Assembly (NCBI GenBank): GCA_040770645.1
Contig: JAXGIS010000003.1
Location: forward strand, 62,001-126,000
Reading direction: 5' to 3'
Length of the DNA: 64,000 nucleotides
Source: JAAYZX01 sp040770645
Lineage (GTDB): Bacteria > Actinomycetota > Thermoleophilia > RBG-16-64-13
The notes under the pieces were generated by a model. That model saw only the letters and a program-made list of their open reading frames with translations, was not told the origin of the DNA and did not search any database. Positions 27,568-35,995 of the stretch are shown one piece after another. A program made the position numbers and the translations under genes. The stretch's first letter is position 1; every line of letters begins with the position of its first letter.

Positions 27568-29034
27568 TTATCGTCGCTCGTAGTTGGGCGCCTCTTTGGT
27601 GATGGTTACGTCGTGGGGATGGCTCTCCACGAGGCCTGCCGCCGAAACGCGCACGAAGCGCCCGTTGCGGCGCAGTTCCTCGATGGTGGTGGCACCGGTG
27701 AGGCCCATGCCCGCCCGCAGGCCGCCCACCAGTTGGAAGACCATATCTCCCAGAGGCCCCTTGTGCGGGACCATGCCCTCGATGCCCTCGGGGACGAGCT
27801 TCTTGGCTCCCTCCTGGAAGTAGCGGTCTCCGCTGCCCGCCTCCATCGCCCCCAAGGACCCCATGCCGCGATAGGCTTTGTAGCTGCGCCCTTCCCACAG
27901 GATGCGTTCGCCCGGACTCTCGGTGGTGCCGGCGAACAGCGAGACAATCATGATGCTGCTGGCACCGGCGGCAATGGCTTTGGCCACATCGCCTGAGTAG
28001 CGGATCCCGCCGTCGGCTATGACTGGGATGTCGAACTCGTCGGCCACTCGTGCACAATCGGCGATGGCCGTGATTTGGGGGATACCGGCCCCAGTGACCA
28101 CCCGCGTGGTGCAGATGGAGCCCGGGCCGATACCCACTTTGACCGCGTCGACTCCGCGGTCGATGAGGGCGCGGCATCCCTCTGCCGTGGCCACGTTGCC
28201 TGCGATCAGCTGTATGTCCGGGTATCGTTCGCGCACGGCCAGAATGGTCTTGAGGACGTCTTCAGAGTGCCCGTGTGACGTGTCGATACAGATGGCGTCG
28301 GCTTGGGCTTCGACCAGAGCCTCCAATCGGGCAAAAGCGTCCGCGCCGGTCCCCACAGCGGCCGCCGCGCGCAACCGGCCCAAATCGTCTTTGCACGCGT
28401 TGGGGAACTCTATCTTCTTCATTATGTCCTTGATGGTAATGAGGCCGCGCAGCTTGAAAGCGTCGTCCACCACCAGGAGTTTCTCGATCTTGTGCACTTT
28501 GAACTGCTCGATGGCCTCATCAAGCGTCGTGCCCACAGGCACTGTGACCAGATTCTCCGAGGTCATGAGCTCGGTGATGGGCCGGGTGGGGTCGTTCTCG
28601 AACCGTACGTCGCGGTTGGTGACGATGCCCGCCAGGGTGCCGTCCGGTCGCACGATGGGAACGCCGGAGATCCGGTACTCGGCCATCAACGCTTCGGCGT
28701 CACCGTATTTGGCCGTCAGAGGGAGGGTGATGGGATCCACGATCATCCCTGCCTCACTCCTTTTGACTTTGCGCACCATATCGGCCTGACGTTCGAGCGG
28801 TTGATTCTTGTGGATGACGGTAAGCCCGCCCTCGCGTGCCAACGCTATGGCCAGCGCCGTCTCCGAGACGGTATCCATGGCCGCCGACAGGAGCGGTACG
28901 TTGAGCTGGATGCCCCGGGTGGCTCGGGTCCGTACGTCCACGTCAGGGGGGACCACTTTGGACTCGGCAGGTATGAGGAGCACATCGTCAAAGGAGAGGG
29001 CCTCTGTTTCAAACTTTGCCCGCCAGTCGATCAC
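27568..29034 (-). CDS. guaB: Inosine-5'-monophosphate dehydrogenase
   Basis: GuaB oxidises IMP to XMP with NAD, the committed step to GMP. It has 488 residues in a TIM barrel, with two CBS domains inserted at about residues 95-205 (SGVPIVRPDGTLAGIVTNRD and KLLVVDDAFKLRGLIT). The catalytic loop is GIGPGSICTTRVV with the nucleophilic cysteine; YRGMGSLGAM and GMVPHKGPL follow. It starts at GTG 29034, behind a GGAGG ribosome site. Confidence 0.97.
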   Translation of the reverse strand: MIDWRAKFETEALSFDDVLLIPAESKVVPPDVDVRTRATRGIQLNVPLLSAAMDTVSETALAIALAREGGLTVIHKNQPLERQADMVRKVKRSEAGMIVDPITLPLTAKYGDAEALMAEYRISGVPIVRPDGTLAGIVTNRDVRFENDPTRPITELMTSENLVTVPVGTTLDEAIEQFKVHKIEKLLVVDDAFKLRGLITIKDIMKKIEFPNACKDDLGRLRAAAAVGTGADAFARLEALVEAQADAICIDTSHGHSEDVLKTILAVRERYPDIQLIAGNVATAEGCRALIDRGVDAVKVGIGPGSICTTRVVTGAGIPQITAIADCARVADEFDIPVIADGGIRYSGDVAKAIAAGASSIMIVSLFAGTTESPGERILWEGRSYKAYRGMGSLGAMEAGSGDRYFQEGAKKLVPEGIEGMVPHKGPLGDMVFQLVGGLRAGMGLTGATTIEELRRNGRFVRVSAAGLVESHPHDVTITKEAPNYERR

Positions 29035-29085
29035 GCCGCGCCTCCAGCTTTTCTTTTCGCCGATTCTAACCGAAAGGAGGCGTCA

Positions 29086-29169
29086 ATGCAGGCGGATTCG
29101 TGCGAAGACGCGCAAGGACGTCTGCTGGGCACATCCGAATGGGGCGCACGCGGGCGTTACGTGCGATAG
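29086..29169 (+). CDS. Small open reading frame, 27 codons, with a strong ribosome site
   Basis: ATG 29086 lies five bases after an AAAGGAGG, one of the best Shine-Dalgarno matches in the window, and opens a 27-residue peptide starting MQADSCEDAQGRLLG and ending in TAG. It lies in the 178-base divergent gap between guaB and the DUF1295 gene. No family is recognised. It could be a leader peptide or a real microprotein, or chance. Confidence 0.35.
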   Translation: MQADSCEDAQGRLLGTSEWGARGRYVR

Positions 29170-29212
29170 ACTGCTCGTGTACGGCACTCTCACGGGCTAA
29201 GGAGCCGCGGCC

Positions 29213-30073
29213 GTGACCACTATTCAGATTCTCGGCATCAACGCGATAGTCCTGTTCGTATACGTGACCGCTTTGTGGGTGGCCAGTCTCATCAGCCGGG
29301 ACGCCGGCATCGTTGACTCCTTCTGGGGGCTCGGTCTCGTAGTGTCGGCCGTGGTTTTTTTCATATTCTCCGGCGGCTTTGAGACCCGTAAGATCCTCGT
29401 GTTGGTTCTGGTGGCTGTGTGGGGCCTTCGCCTCTCCTTCTATATCTTCCGGCGGAGCTTCGCGCGTCCAGAAGACCCTCGCTACCAGTCAATGCGAGCC
29501 GAACGCGGGACGTCCTTTTGGTGGGTGAGCTATTTTCAGGTGTTCGTTCTGCAGGGCATCACTATGTGGATCGTTTCCGTATGCCTGGTGGCGGCTCAGA
29601 ATGGCTCGGCTGCTGAGCGACTGACGGGATGGGACTTCGCCGGGATCGTGATCTGGCTGGCGGGATTTCTGTTCGAGTCTGTGAGCGACGGGCAGTTGGC
29701 CCGCTTCAAGCGGAACCCGGAGAACCAAGGCCGGGTGCTGGACCGCGGACTCTGGAGGTACACGCGCCATCCCAACTATTTCGGCGAAGTATTGGTTTGG
29801 TGGGGATATTATCTACTGGCGGTGGCGGCGGGGGTTGGTGGACTTTTTCAGTCCCATCGTTATGACCGTCCTCATCCTCCGGGTGTCGGGTGTCACGCGC
29901 CTCGAGAAGCGCCAAGCGCAGACCAAACCCGACTACCAGGATTACGTGGAATCCACCAGCGTTTCGTCCCCTGGCGGTCCAAAAGACCACGTGCCCTCGT
30001 GGAGAACGATGAGGGGGCGAATACGGGACTTCCGAGTGAGGGGGTTCGGGGCGCTGGTTCGGTTCTGGTCTAG
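29213..30073 (+). CDS. DUF1295 membrane protein, steroid-5-alpha-reductase-like (three frameshifts)
   Basis: Integral membrane protein of about 287 residues with seven or so hydrophobic helices. DUF1295 proteins resemble steroid reductases and isoprenylcysteine methyltransferases; the substrate is unknown. Typical segments are DAGIVDSFWGLG near residue 30, ENQGRVLDRGLWRYTRHPNYFGE, and near the end LRVSGVTRLEKRQAQTKP with YQDYVESTSVFVPW. The last two need three single-base restorations near 29833 (G run), 29848 (T run) and 29957 (T run). GTG 29213 has an AAGGAG site. The end overlaps the DUF3343 gene on the other strand by four bases. Confidence 0.82.
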   Translation: MTTIQILGINAIVLFVYVTALWVASLISRDAGIVDSFWGLGLVVSAVVFFIFSGGFETRKILVLVLVAVWGLRLSFYIFRRSFARPEDPRYQSMRAERGTSFWWVSYFQVFVLQGITMWIVSVCLVAAQNGSAAERLTGWDFAGIVIWLAGFLFESVSDGQLARFKRNPENQGRVLDRGLWRYTRHPNYFGEVLVWWGYYLLAVAAGVGGLFQSHRYDRPHPPGVGCHAPREAPSADQTRLPGLRGIHQRFVPWRSKRPRALVENDEGANTGLPSEGVRGAGSVLV

Positions 30074-30321
30074 CGTTTGGGTGCCAGCGGGTGAATAGCG
30101 CTTATTTCCACGCTTTGGGCGGCAAGGGTTGCGGCCACGCCGTCTTTGTCAATCCAGTTGAAGCGGATGGCGAGCCCGCAATCGCTGGATAGGTGCCGCG
30201 GGGTAGGCACCAGCTTGGTGGCGAAGGAGGTCTGGCGCAGCACCTTGTCTGCCTTGATGGCTGCCGAAGTGGTGTGAAAGACAATCACGCCCAGAGTGGG
30301 GCCGCCGGCCTCGCCTAGCAC
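30070..30321 (-). CDS. DUF3343 putative Se/S carrier-like protein
   Basis: Small protein of 83 residues resembling DUF3343, a family described as putative selenium/sulfur carrier-like. It has the HTTSAAIKADKVLRQ helix and the conserved LVPTPRHLSSDCGLAIRF containing the single key cysteine. It starts at GTG 30321, ten bases after the cysteine desulfurase stop. The pairing with a desulfurase recurs in anaerobes and suggests sulfur or selenium handling; the actual reaction is unknown. Confidence 0.8.
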   Translation of the reverse strand: MLGEAGGPTLGVIVFHTTSAAIKADKVLRQTSFATKLVPTPRHLSSDCGLAIRFNWIDKDGVAATLAAQSVEISAIHPLAPKR

Positions 30322-30331
30322 GGATCTACGC

Positions 30332-31545
30332 TCAGCACTGATCTACACCTTCTTCCTCGTCTTCGGCCGTGGCTTCGTATCCCTCCGCCGCCAGTTCGGT
30401 GACGGCATTGACGGTGTGCTCGATTTCGGTCTCTGTAGTGAAGAGACCCAGCGAGATGCGAATTGTACCGTGGGGGAATGTGCCCAGAGTACGATGTGCG
30501 GCCGGTGCGCAATGAAGGCCCACCCGCGTGAGGATGCCGTAGTCCTCGTCCAGACGGAGGCCTACTTCGTCGGGTTGCAGCCCAGCGATGCGGATCGAGA
30601 GCACGGCGGTGCGCCGCGTGGGTTCTTGTGGTCCGTAGACCGTGACACCGGGGATGGCCGCCAACTGCGCCTGGAGTCTCGCCAGGAGCCTGAGTTCCGC
30701 CGCACGGACTGCAGCCACGCCGCCTCGGGCACCCACGGCGCCTATGCCGGCAGTCAGACCCGCCACTCCCGCACCGTTGGGGGTTCCCGCTTCGAATCGG
30801 TCGGGCAACATGTCCGGGTGTTCTTCGAACTCAGAGCGGCTGCCGGTCCCTCCGCGCACCAGCGGGCGTAGGTTCGCAGGGTCAAATTCTGGTCCCAATA
30901 CCAGTCCGCCGATGCCGGGGGGTCCTTGGAGCCCCTTGTGCCCGGTGAAGGCCAGGAGATCGATGCCGGTGGCGCTCACGTTGATGGGGAACACTCCGGC
31001 CGTCTGGGCGGCATCCACGATGGAGTAGGCCCCGGCCTCGCGTGCAGCGGCCGTCAACTGCGCGATCGGCTGCAAGGTGCCGCTGACGTTGCTGGCGTGT
31101 TGAAAGCAGGCCGCCTTCGCCCCTTTCCGCAACTCCCTCTCGAACGTCTCCAGATCAACGTATCCCTGATGGTCGCAGGGAACCACTACCACCTCGACCC
31201 CTGCGCTCCAACTCACGGAGGGCGCATCATGGAGTTGTGTTCCATACCGGTGGTGATCACCCGATCGCCGGTAGTCAGCAGACCGAAAAGAGCCAGATTG
31301 AGGGCGTGCGTGGCGTTCAGCGTGAAAATGACGCGAAAAGGGTCGCTCACGCCCAACAATTCAGCCACTGCCTCGCGCCCCTCCAATATGACCCGACCGG
31401 CGGCAATGGAGAGGCTGTGTCCGGATCGCCCCGGGTTGCCGCCCGATTCAGCCAGGAAGGACGCTATGGCTGCGGCTACCTCCGGCGGCTTGGGCCAAGA
31501 GGTGGCTGCATGGTCCAAGTAGGTTAGGGTCTCGTCAATCGCCAT
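30332..31545 (-). CDS. Cysteine desulfurase family protein (at least one frameshift)
   Basis: PLP enzyme of the aminotransferase V / SufS-like group, about 404 residues, probably mobilising sulfur (or selenium) from cysteine. It begins YLDHAATSWPKP with FTLNATHALNLA and TGMEHNSMMRP. The second part has the PLP lysine in LLAFTGHKGLQGPPG and the loop cysteine in TRVGLHCAPAAHRTLG. The frame breaks near 31215 between MMRP and GVEVVVVPCD, with a net loss of one base. ATG 31545 directly abuts the stop of the small upstream gene. It is most like the desulfurase subgroup found next to DUF3343 genes. Confidence 0.87.
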
Positions 31546-31737
31546 CTATTTGCTTTCTAAAACCAATCCATCATTGTCTGCGCCGACACGATGTGGCACT
31601 CGGCCACTTTCGGCGCACAGCACGCAGATATTATCCTTGGAAGGCCGGCGATAGACCAGTCTCCGGCCACGTTTGGTACGGGATACGTGCCGCTTCCTGA
31701 GAGGTGACGATGTCGCCGCTGCTCGGAGGGGCCTCAT
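31546..31737 (-). CDS. Small basic CxxC protein, L32-like appearance
   Basis: A 63-residue protein whose ATG overlaps the gatD stop (ATGA) and whose stop directly abuts the next ATG, so it fits the operon exactly. The N-terminal half is very basic (RKRHVSRTKRGRRLVYRR), then ICVLCAESGRVPHRVG. The spacing of a basic head, CxxC and a PHRV-type motif recalls ribosomal protein L32, but the second cysteine pair and the usual end are missing. It could be a divergent L32 paralogue, another small zinc or RNA-binding protein, or an unrelated peptide. Confidence 0.5.
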   Translation of the reverse strand: MRPLRAAATSSPLRKRHVSRTKRGRRLVYRRPSKDNICVLCAESGRVPHRVGADNDGLVLESK

Positions 31738-32570
31738 TTCCGGAGCAAACGTGTGGTCTTGGTTGTCAGCGCTCTTTCTAGGGCCGCATGGTGGGCCTGC
31801 CACTCAACGGTGTCGTCGAGAGGGATGAGCGTGACTTCGGGTCCGTAGCGGCGGCGGAGTGCGGTGAGGAGTAAATGATCGGCCAAGTGGGGGTTCTTGG
31901 GAAGGATGGGGCCGTGCAGATATGTGCCCACCGCGTTGTGGACCACGGCGCCCTCGGCGGAGCCGTCACCCAGATTACCGTACCCCGCAAGCAACGGGCC
32001 CAGGGCACGGGTGGAGCCGCCGAGATGAGTCAGGCCGTTGTGGTTCTCGAAGCCGACGAGCGTTGTGGACCGGTCGCTTCCGCCCACTCCGGCGCTGTCT
32101 AAAGAAGAGTCGGCGCATGGGGCGCTCCCCCAAGTTGCGAACAGATCTTTCGCATCCACCACCACGTTCCCGACACACCGTTGGGCGCCGGTGGTGGTAT
32201 AGGCATCGAATACCGAGATACCGGGCAACTCCTCGCCGTCGGCGGTTCTGAGAAAGCGGGCAAACAGCTGGAAACCCCCGTGAACGACGAGCGCTGGCGT
32301 ACCACTCGACACCGACGCGCGAATATCATCTCCCAGTAGTTGTAGGTGGGGGGCCACCTGTCTCTGGCCCCGGTCTTGCCCTCCCCCCAGAAAGAGGAGG
32401 TCGGCTTCCTCGATACAAGGTCGGTCGCCGGGGTTGACGGGTATGATCTCGGCATCGAAGCCGCGTGCCCGGAGCCGCGCCACCAATGTGATCAGGTTGC
32501 CCACGTCGCCGTGGAGGTTCATGTGCCGGGGGAAGAGATGCAGCAGGCGCAGGCGTAGAGGCGTGCTCAT
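31734..32570 (-). CDS. gatD: Lipid II isoglutaminyl synthase, glutaminase-like subunit GatD
   Basis: GATase1-like (CobB/CobQ type) subunit, 278 residues, that supplies ammonia to MurT for amidating the D-Glu of lipid II. Recognisable parts are LHLFPRHMNLHGDVGNL at the start, LLFLGGGQDRGQ, and the C-terminal AVGTYLHGPILPKNPHLAD, which carries the catalytic His. At the nucleophile position, however, the sequence reads LVVHGGFQLF where GatD normally has a Cys before the two glycines. This needs two substitutions, unlike the indels elsewhere. The ATG overlaps the murT stop by ATGA. Confidence 0.9.
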   Translation of the reverse strand: MSTPLRLRLLHLFPRHMNLHGDVGNLITLVARLRARGFDAEIIPVNPGDRPCIEEADLLFLGGGQDRGQRQVAPHLQLLGDDIRASVSSGTPALVVHGGFQLFARFLRTADGEELPGISVFDAYTTTGAQRCVGNVVVDAKDLFATWGSAPCADSSLDSAGVGGSDRSTTLVGFENHNGLTHLGGSTRALGPLLAGYGNLGDGSAEGAVVHNAVGTYLHGPILPKNPHLADHLLLTALRRRYGPEVTLIPLDDTVEWQAHHAALERALTTKTTRLLRK

Positions 32571-33949
32571 CGCCAGTACTCCTGTAGAACTCCGGCACGA
32601 ACCAAATGATTGCGCAGCTCCAGCATGGCTGTGTATGTGGTGAGGATGTGGAGCGTCGCCCCCGGAGTCACTTCCTCCTTGGCCACGTGAAGCGCTTTGG
32701 AAACGTGGGGCTCCACACGCATCTGATCGGGTGTGGCGCCCGCGTATTTGAGTCGCAGCGCCAGTTCGGGAGCACGGGTACCGGCGACCACCATTGAGGG
32801 GAAAGAAGTCACCAGAGGCGCGAAGTCCACCTCCCATATCCACGAGATATCGGTGCCGTCGGCGATGTTGTCGTTCAGGCACAGCAGGATTGCGGTTCCC
32901 TCTTCCCAAGCCGATACGTTGTCGATGACCTTGTTGAAGCCCGCTGTGTTCTTGACCAAGTGAATGATCCCCCGGCGACCGTCGAGAGAGAACTTCTCCA
33001 GCCGGCCGAAGGCCGGCTGCATACGGCTCAAGGTAGCAACTGATGCCTGTGGCGACACGCCCAACTGTTCGGCGACGGCCACTGCGCCCAATAGGTTGTA
33101 CAGGTTGTACAACCCGGGCACTTCCGACGTGAGATGGAAAGTGTGCTCCCCCACTCCGATGGTGGCGCTGGAACTGCGTGGGCTCAGGTGCATGTGGTGG
33201 GCACAGACGTGGCAGCGGGGCCGCACGAATCCGCATGCGGCGCAGGCATAGTGACCGAGGTGCGAGAAGAAGCGACGATCGAAGCCCAGCGGTGAACCGC
33301 ATACCGGGCAATCGGCCGCATCGATGGCTGCTGCAGTGCGCGGCTCGAGGGTGGAGTCCTCCAGACCGAAGTATACGGCGTTGGGGCGGTTGGAGCCGAG
33401 TGCGGCCACCAGGGGGTCATCGGCATTCAGAACCAGGGTGGCGTTGGGTGAGTTCTCAATTCCGCGGCGAATGAGAGCCGCGGTGGTCTCGATCTCGGCG
33501 AAGCGATCCAGTTGGTCGCGGAAGATGTTGGTGACCAGGATCAAACGGGGGGAAACGTGGGCAGTGACTTGCGGCATGGTTGCTTCATCGACTTCGAAAA
33601 TGGCGATATCGGCAGCGGGCCGTGGGTGGGTGAGCCGGCTGCTCTCCACCAGGGAGGAGACGAGTCCCCGTGTGAGGTTGGACCCTCCCCTATTGCGCAA
33701 GACCCGGCGGCCTTGGTCCGTCAGAATGAGACTGACGGCCAGAGAGGTAGTGGTCTTGCCGTTGGTGCCCGTTGCCATCACTACCCCTTCGGGCAGTGAT
33801 GCGGTCAGCTCCGAGAGGATGAGAGGAGACACCCTCTCGGCGAGCAGGCCGGGCAGTGCCTCTCCGCCGCCCCGGCGCAGGGTCCGAGACCAGAAAGCGG
33901 CCTGCCGGCCCAGGAGGAGTGCGGCCCATGTCCGTGCAGATATCACCAA
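32567..33949 (-). CDS. murT: Lipid II isoglutaminyl synthase, Mur ligase-like subunit MurT
   Basis: MurT, 460 residues, activates the alpha-carboxylate of D-Glu in lipid II with ATP and uses ammonia from GatD. The Mur ligase P-loop is ATGTNGKTTTSL near residue 60, then VEVDEATMP and TNIFRDQLDRF. Between them and the C-terminal domain is the MurT zinc ribbon (CPVCGSPL and CAACGFV, with further cysteines in RCHVCAHH). The C-terminal domain is DUF1727-like (NDNIADGTDISWIWEVDF). The start lies 24 bases from the divergent gene, so promoters must overlap. Confidence 0.95.
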   Translation of the reverse strand: MVISARTWAALLLGRQAAFWSRTLRRGGGEALPGLLAERVSPLILSELTASLPEGVVMATGTNGKTTTSLAVSLILTDQGRRVLRNRGGSNLTRGLVSSLVESSRLTHPRPAADIAIFEVDEATMPQVTAHVSPRLILVTNIFRDQLDRFAEIETTAALIRRGIENSPNATLVLNADDPLVAALGSNRPNAVYFGLEDSTLEPRTAAAIDAADCPVCGSPLGFDRRFFSHLGHYACAACGFVRPRCHVCAHHMHLSPRSSSATIGVGEHTFHLTSEVPGLYNLYNLLGAVAVAEQLGVSPQASVATLSRMQPAFGRLEKFSLDGRRGIIHLVKNTAGFNKVIDNVSAWEEGTAILLCLNDNIADGTDISWIWEVDFAPLVTSFPSMVVAGTRAPELALRLKYAGATPDQMRVEPHVSKALHVAKEEVTPGATLHILTTYTAMLELRNHLVRAGVLQEYWR

Positions 33950-33973
33950 GCCATTGTACTCTCAGTCTGTAGG

Positions 33974-35155
33974 ATGTCTGACCGCTCGGGTGTGAGGTGG
34001 GAAATGACGGCTGTGTCAGAGTCGGCGGTTCCTTTTCCGGTGCCGGACTATCGGTTCGATCAGAAAAACGAAGTGTTCAAGCGCGCCGCCTGGGACGAAG
34101 CCCTCAGACCGTTGGCTCAGCGTTTCTATACCGACATCGTCTATCAGGAGAGGGCCGGCTATCGCCAAGAGGATTACGCGTTGCGTAACGCTTCGTGGCA
34201 CTTGGAGTGGGGCTCGGGTTTCGGCAACTCGCGTAGCAACTCCGGCCTCTACTCGTGGGATGAGGTTTCTCCGAAGTTGCGGCCGTATCTGGATCGCGCT
34301 ACGCGCATTCAAGGGGATCCACTTCGACTCACGCGACTGGTCAAAGAGGGAGCCCGTTTTCTGGGGGCGGACTTGGTGGGGGTGGCCTCGGTCCATCCCC
34401 ATTGGGTCTACTCGCACGAGTACGATCTCATCGCCAGAGAGCATCGACCGTTCGAACTGCCGGAAGGCTGTCACCGGGCTGTGGTGGTGGCATTGGCCAT
34501 GGATTACGAAGCCATGCGTTCATCGCCGACCGCGTTGGCAGGTGCGGCGACCGGACTGGGGTACTCGCGGATGGCTTACGTGGCCCATCTTCTGGCCGTG
34601 TTCATCCGGGGTTTGGGGTACAAAGCGTTACCCTCCGGGAATGACACCGCACTCAGCGTGCCGTTGGCCATGGCGGCCGGGCTCGGCGAGGCCGGCCGCA
34701 TGGGGTTGCTCATCACCGAGCGTTTCGGCCCCCGAGTGCGACTCTGCAAGGTTTTCACGGACATGCCCCTGGTGGCGGACTCGTTTCGGCCGTTCGGTGT
34801 GTGGGAGTTCTGCCGGACCTGCAAGACCTGTGCCCACCACTGCCCGTCGCGTGCCATCCCCGACGGGGAGCCGACGCCTGTAGGACCCAATGTCTCGAGT
34901 CATTCCGGTATTCGCAAGTGGTATGTCAACGGTGAGAAGTGCTTCGAGTACTGGGCTCAAAATCGCCAGGACTGCGCGGTGTGTATAAGGGTTTGTCCTT
35001 TCAACAAGGCGCCCGGGTTGCTTCATGATTTGGTGCGGACCACCGTGAAGCACACTTCCAAGTTCAATCCCTTCTTCGTGCGGATGGATCGGGCCATGGG
35101 CTATGACCGCATGATCCCCGCATCCGTATACTGGCGGCGGCGTGGAGTGGGATGA
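33974..35155 (+). CDS. Reductive dehalogenase-like (RdhA) protein without TAT signal
   Basis: Protein of 393 residues matching the corrinoid iron-sulfur RdhA family. FLGADLVGVASVHPHWVYS matches the RdhA cobamide-domain segment. Two ferredoxin clusters follow: FCRTCKTCAHHCPSRAI (CxxCxxCxxxCP) and, ten residues after KCFEYWA, DCAVCIRVCPFNK. There is no twin-arginine signal and no RdhB membrane anchor nearby, so it should be cytosolic. It also lacks the fused reductase domains of catabolic aerobic RdhA. Epoxyqueuosine reductase (QueG) is a related alternative but has different flanking motifs. It is coupled to a following SDR by ATGA overlap. Substrate unknown. Confidence 0.85.
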   Translation: MSDRSGVRWEMTAVSESAVPFPVPDYRFDQKNEVFKRAAWDEALRPLAQRFYTDIVYQERAGYRQEDYALRNASWHLEWGSGFGNSRSNSGLYSWDEVSPKLRPYLDRATRIQGDPLRLTRLVKEGARFLGADLVGVASVHPHWVYSHEYDLIAREHRPFELPEGCHRAVVVALAMDYEAMRSSPTALAGAATGLGYSRMAYVAHLLAVFIRGLGYKALPSGNDTALSVPLAMAAGLGEAGRMGLLITERFGPRVRLCKVFTDMPLVADSFRPFGVWEFCRTCKTCAHHCPSRAIPDGEPTPVGPNVSSHSGIRKWYVNGEKCFEYWAQNRQDCAVCIRVCPFNKAPGLLHDLVRTTVKHTSKFNPFFVRMDRAMGYDRMIPASVYWRRRGVG

Positions 35156-35943
35156 GGGAATCTCTCGTGGGAATGGAACGGTTGCGCGGTGGGGAGGCAG
35201 AGGTGAGTGACAGGATTGCCGTGGTCACGGGGGCGAGCAGTGGTATCGGTGCTGCCACCGCTGAAAGGTTGGCGGCGGAAGGGTTCAGGCTCTATTTGGG
35301 GGCGCGAAGGCTGGACCGCTTGGCTATGGTGGCAGCTGCTCTTGACGCTGACGCTCATTATCTTGATGTAACCGACCGGGCTTCGGTTGCGGAGTTCTGT
35401 GACCGGATTCCCCAGTGCTGCGTTCTTGTGAACAACGCGGGAGGAGCGTTGGGGCTGGAACCCGTGGCCGAGGCGGACGAGTCGCGTTGGCGTTGGATGT
35501 ATGAGGCGAATGTTCTGGGGTGTCTGCGCATGACTCAGGCTCTTCTGCCCAAATTGGAAGATTCGGGCGAGGGCCATATCGTGATTGTGAGCTCGATTGC
35601 CGGCCTCGAGATCTATGAGGGGGGCGCGGGGTACACAGCCGCCAAGCATGCGGAGACCGTACTGGCCCGCACGCTGCGTTTGGAACTGGTGGGACGGCCG
35701 GTTCGGGTGACTGAAGTGAATCCGGGTCTGGTGGAGACCGAATTCAGCTTGGTGCGTTTCGCGGGAGATCGCGAGCGCGCCGACCAGGTATATGCAGGCA
35801 TGACCCCTCTGCGGGCGGGAGATGTGGCCGACTGCATCGCGTGGGCGGTAACGCGCCCTGCACACGTCAATATTGATCAGATCGTCGTCAAGCCTCTGCA
35901 GCAGGCATCGGCAACCAAGGTTTGTCGCCAGCAGCAGCCGTGA
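35152..35943 (+). CDS. Short-chain dehydrogenase/reductase
   Basis: Classical SDR of about 263 residues, NAD(P)-dependent. The cofactor loop is VTGASSGIGAAT near residue 26, then LVNNAGGALG. The catalytic Ser, Tyr and Lys are in VSSIAGLEIY and YTAAKHAE. It resembles YdfG-type 3-hydroxyacid dehydrogenases (NPGLVETEFSLVRFAGD). ATG 35152 overlaps the RdhA-like stop; a later GTG at 35203 gives a shorter canonical N-terminus. Coupling to an RdhA-like gene is unusual and suggests a linked substrate. Confidence 0.88.
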   Translation: MRESLVGMERLRGGEAEVSDRIAVVTGASSGIGAATAERLAAEGFRLYLGARRLDRLAMVAAALDADAHYLDVTDRASVAEFCDRIPQCCVLVNNAGGALGLEPVAEADESRWRWMYEANVLGCLRMTQALLPKLEDSGEGHIVIVSSIAGLEIYEGGAGYTAAKHAETVLARTLRLELVGRPVRVTEVNPGLVETEFSLVRFAGDRERADQVYAGMTPLRAGDVADCIAWAVTRPAHVNIDQIVVKPLQQASATKVCRQQQP

Positions 35944-35949
35944 GCGGGC

Positions 35950-35984
35950 GCCGCGGGCGGGCGCCACAGCGCCCCCCCGGCGGC
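35950..35984. terminator. GC-rich hairpin between convergent genes
   Basis: Imperfect inverted repeat (arms about 35950-35964 and 35969-35984) in the 52-base gap between the SDR and the convergent hypothetical gene. It is placed to act in both directions, but lacks a T run. Confidence 0.45.
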
Positions 35985-35995
35985 CATCCACAAAC

